The notes under the pieces: model-generated
What the model was told of the DNA's origin: nothing
Database searches by the model: none
What the model saw: the letters and a program-made list of their open reading frames with translations, nothing else
NCBI RefSeq assembly: GCF_017875645.1
Contig: NZ_JAGGMR010000001.1
Coordinates: forward strand, 7,750,001 to 7,814,000
DNA length: 64,000 nucleotides
Origin: Nocardia goodfellowii
GTDB taxonomy: Bacteria > Actinomycetota > Actinomycetes > Mycobacteriales > Mycobacteriaceae
Direction: 5' to 3'
In this document: positions 63,995-64,000 of the stretch, in pieces
Position numbering within the stretch: position 1 is the first letter of the stretch
Layout: each line of letters starts with the position of its first letter
Position numbers and translations under genes: made by a program

Positions 63995-64000
63995 CGACCA

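Overview
This window is high-GC actinobacterial chromosomal DNA, most likely from Nocardia or a close member of the Mycobacteriales. The signs are a furA-katG pair with a GTG-started KatG, IdeR/DtxR-type iron boxes, a KstR-type operator, LLM oxidoreductases including an F420-type one, an Rv3235-like protein, a DUF2277 protein starting MCRNI, TerD/AIM24 proteins and many small secreted proteins with Ala-rich signal peptides. I saw no tRNA, rRNA, CRISPR array, prophage or complete insertion sequence.

Layout. 1-2.7 kb: a compact minus-strand operon of a MauE/DoxX-like membrane protein, a 76-residue exported Gly/Tyr/Lys-rich peptide ending in Cys-Glu-Cys, and a GT4-GT34 fusion glycosyltransferase. 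This is the best candidate for an undescribed system. 2.7-3.5 kb: a nested inverted-repeat structure that looks like a structured RNA, then a 50-residue secreted peptide gene. 3.5-13 kb: accessory and catabolic genes: a secreted protein, a beta-lactamase-family esterase under a KstR-type operator, a divergent GlxA-type regulator and HD hydrolase, a PHA-synthase-like hydrolase, a membrane protein/winged-helix regulator pair with tandem operators, an NAD(P)-binding protein, an LLM oxidoreductase, gluconokinase and glucose dehydrogenase. 13-21.2 kb: narGHJI with overlapping junctions, continuing through an ATGA overlap into a sugar porter. 21.4-28.1 kb: a RICIN-domain protein, an F420-type LLM oxidoreductase, a DUF3533/YhgE-like protein, trpF, a NYN-like nuclease and a manganese-type ABC importer with a DtxR/MntR-type operator. 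28-41.4 kb: a TerD-VWA protein, a DUF3556 membrane protein, an M20 peptidase coupled to a YfcC carrier, Dcp, a secreted beta-propeller, two TIGR03086 proteins, MarR, an SGNH esterase, a Tat substrate and DoxX. 41.4-48.4 kb: katG-furA, HrpB and a secreted TAP-like peptidase. 48.5-53.3 kb: a ferric-siderophore import operon (FhuF-like reductase, two permeases, ATPase, binding lipoprotein) with two IdeR-type boxes. 53.6-64 kb: a P450 preceded by a 15-codon ORF, a PAP2 enzyme, small proteins, a transposase-like HTH remnant, an AAA ATPase-PD-(D/E)XK protein, Mut7-C, TerD-AIM24 and an LpqC-like esterase.

How genes work together. The nar operon builds a membrane nitrate reductase; its coupled sugar porter and the nearby gluconokinase and glucose dehydrogenase suggest a link between sugar use and nitrate respiration. 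The iron and manganese importers, FurA-KatG and FhuF-like protein form a metal and oxidative-stress theme. Start codons were chosen from the ribosome binding site, protein alignment sense and gene overlaps; alternatives are given where they matter.
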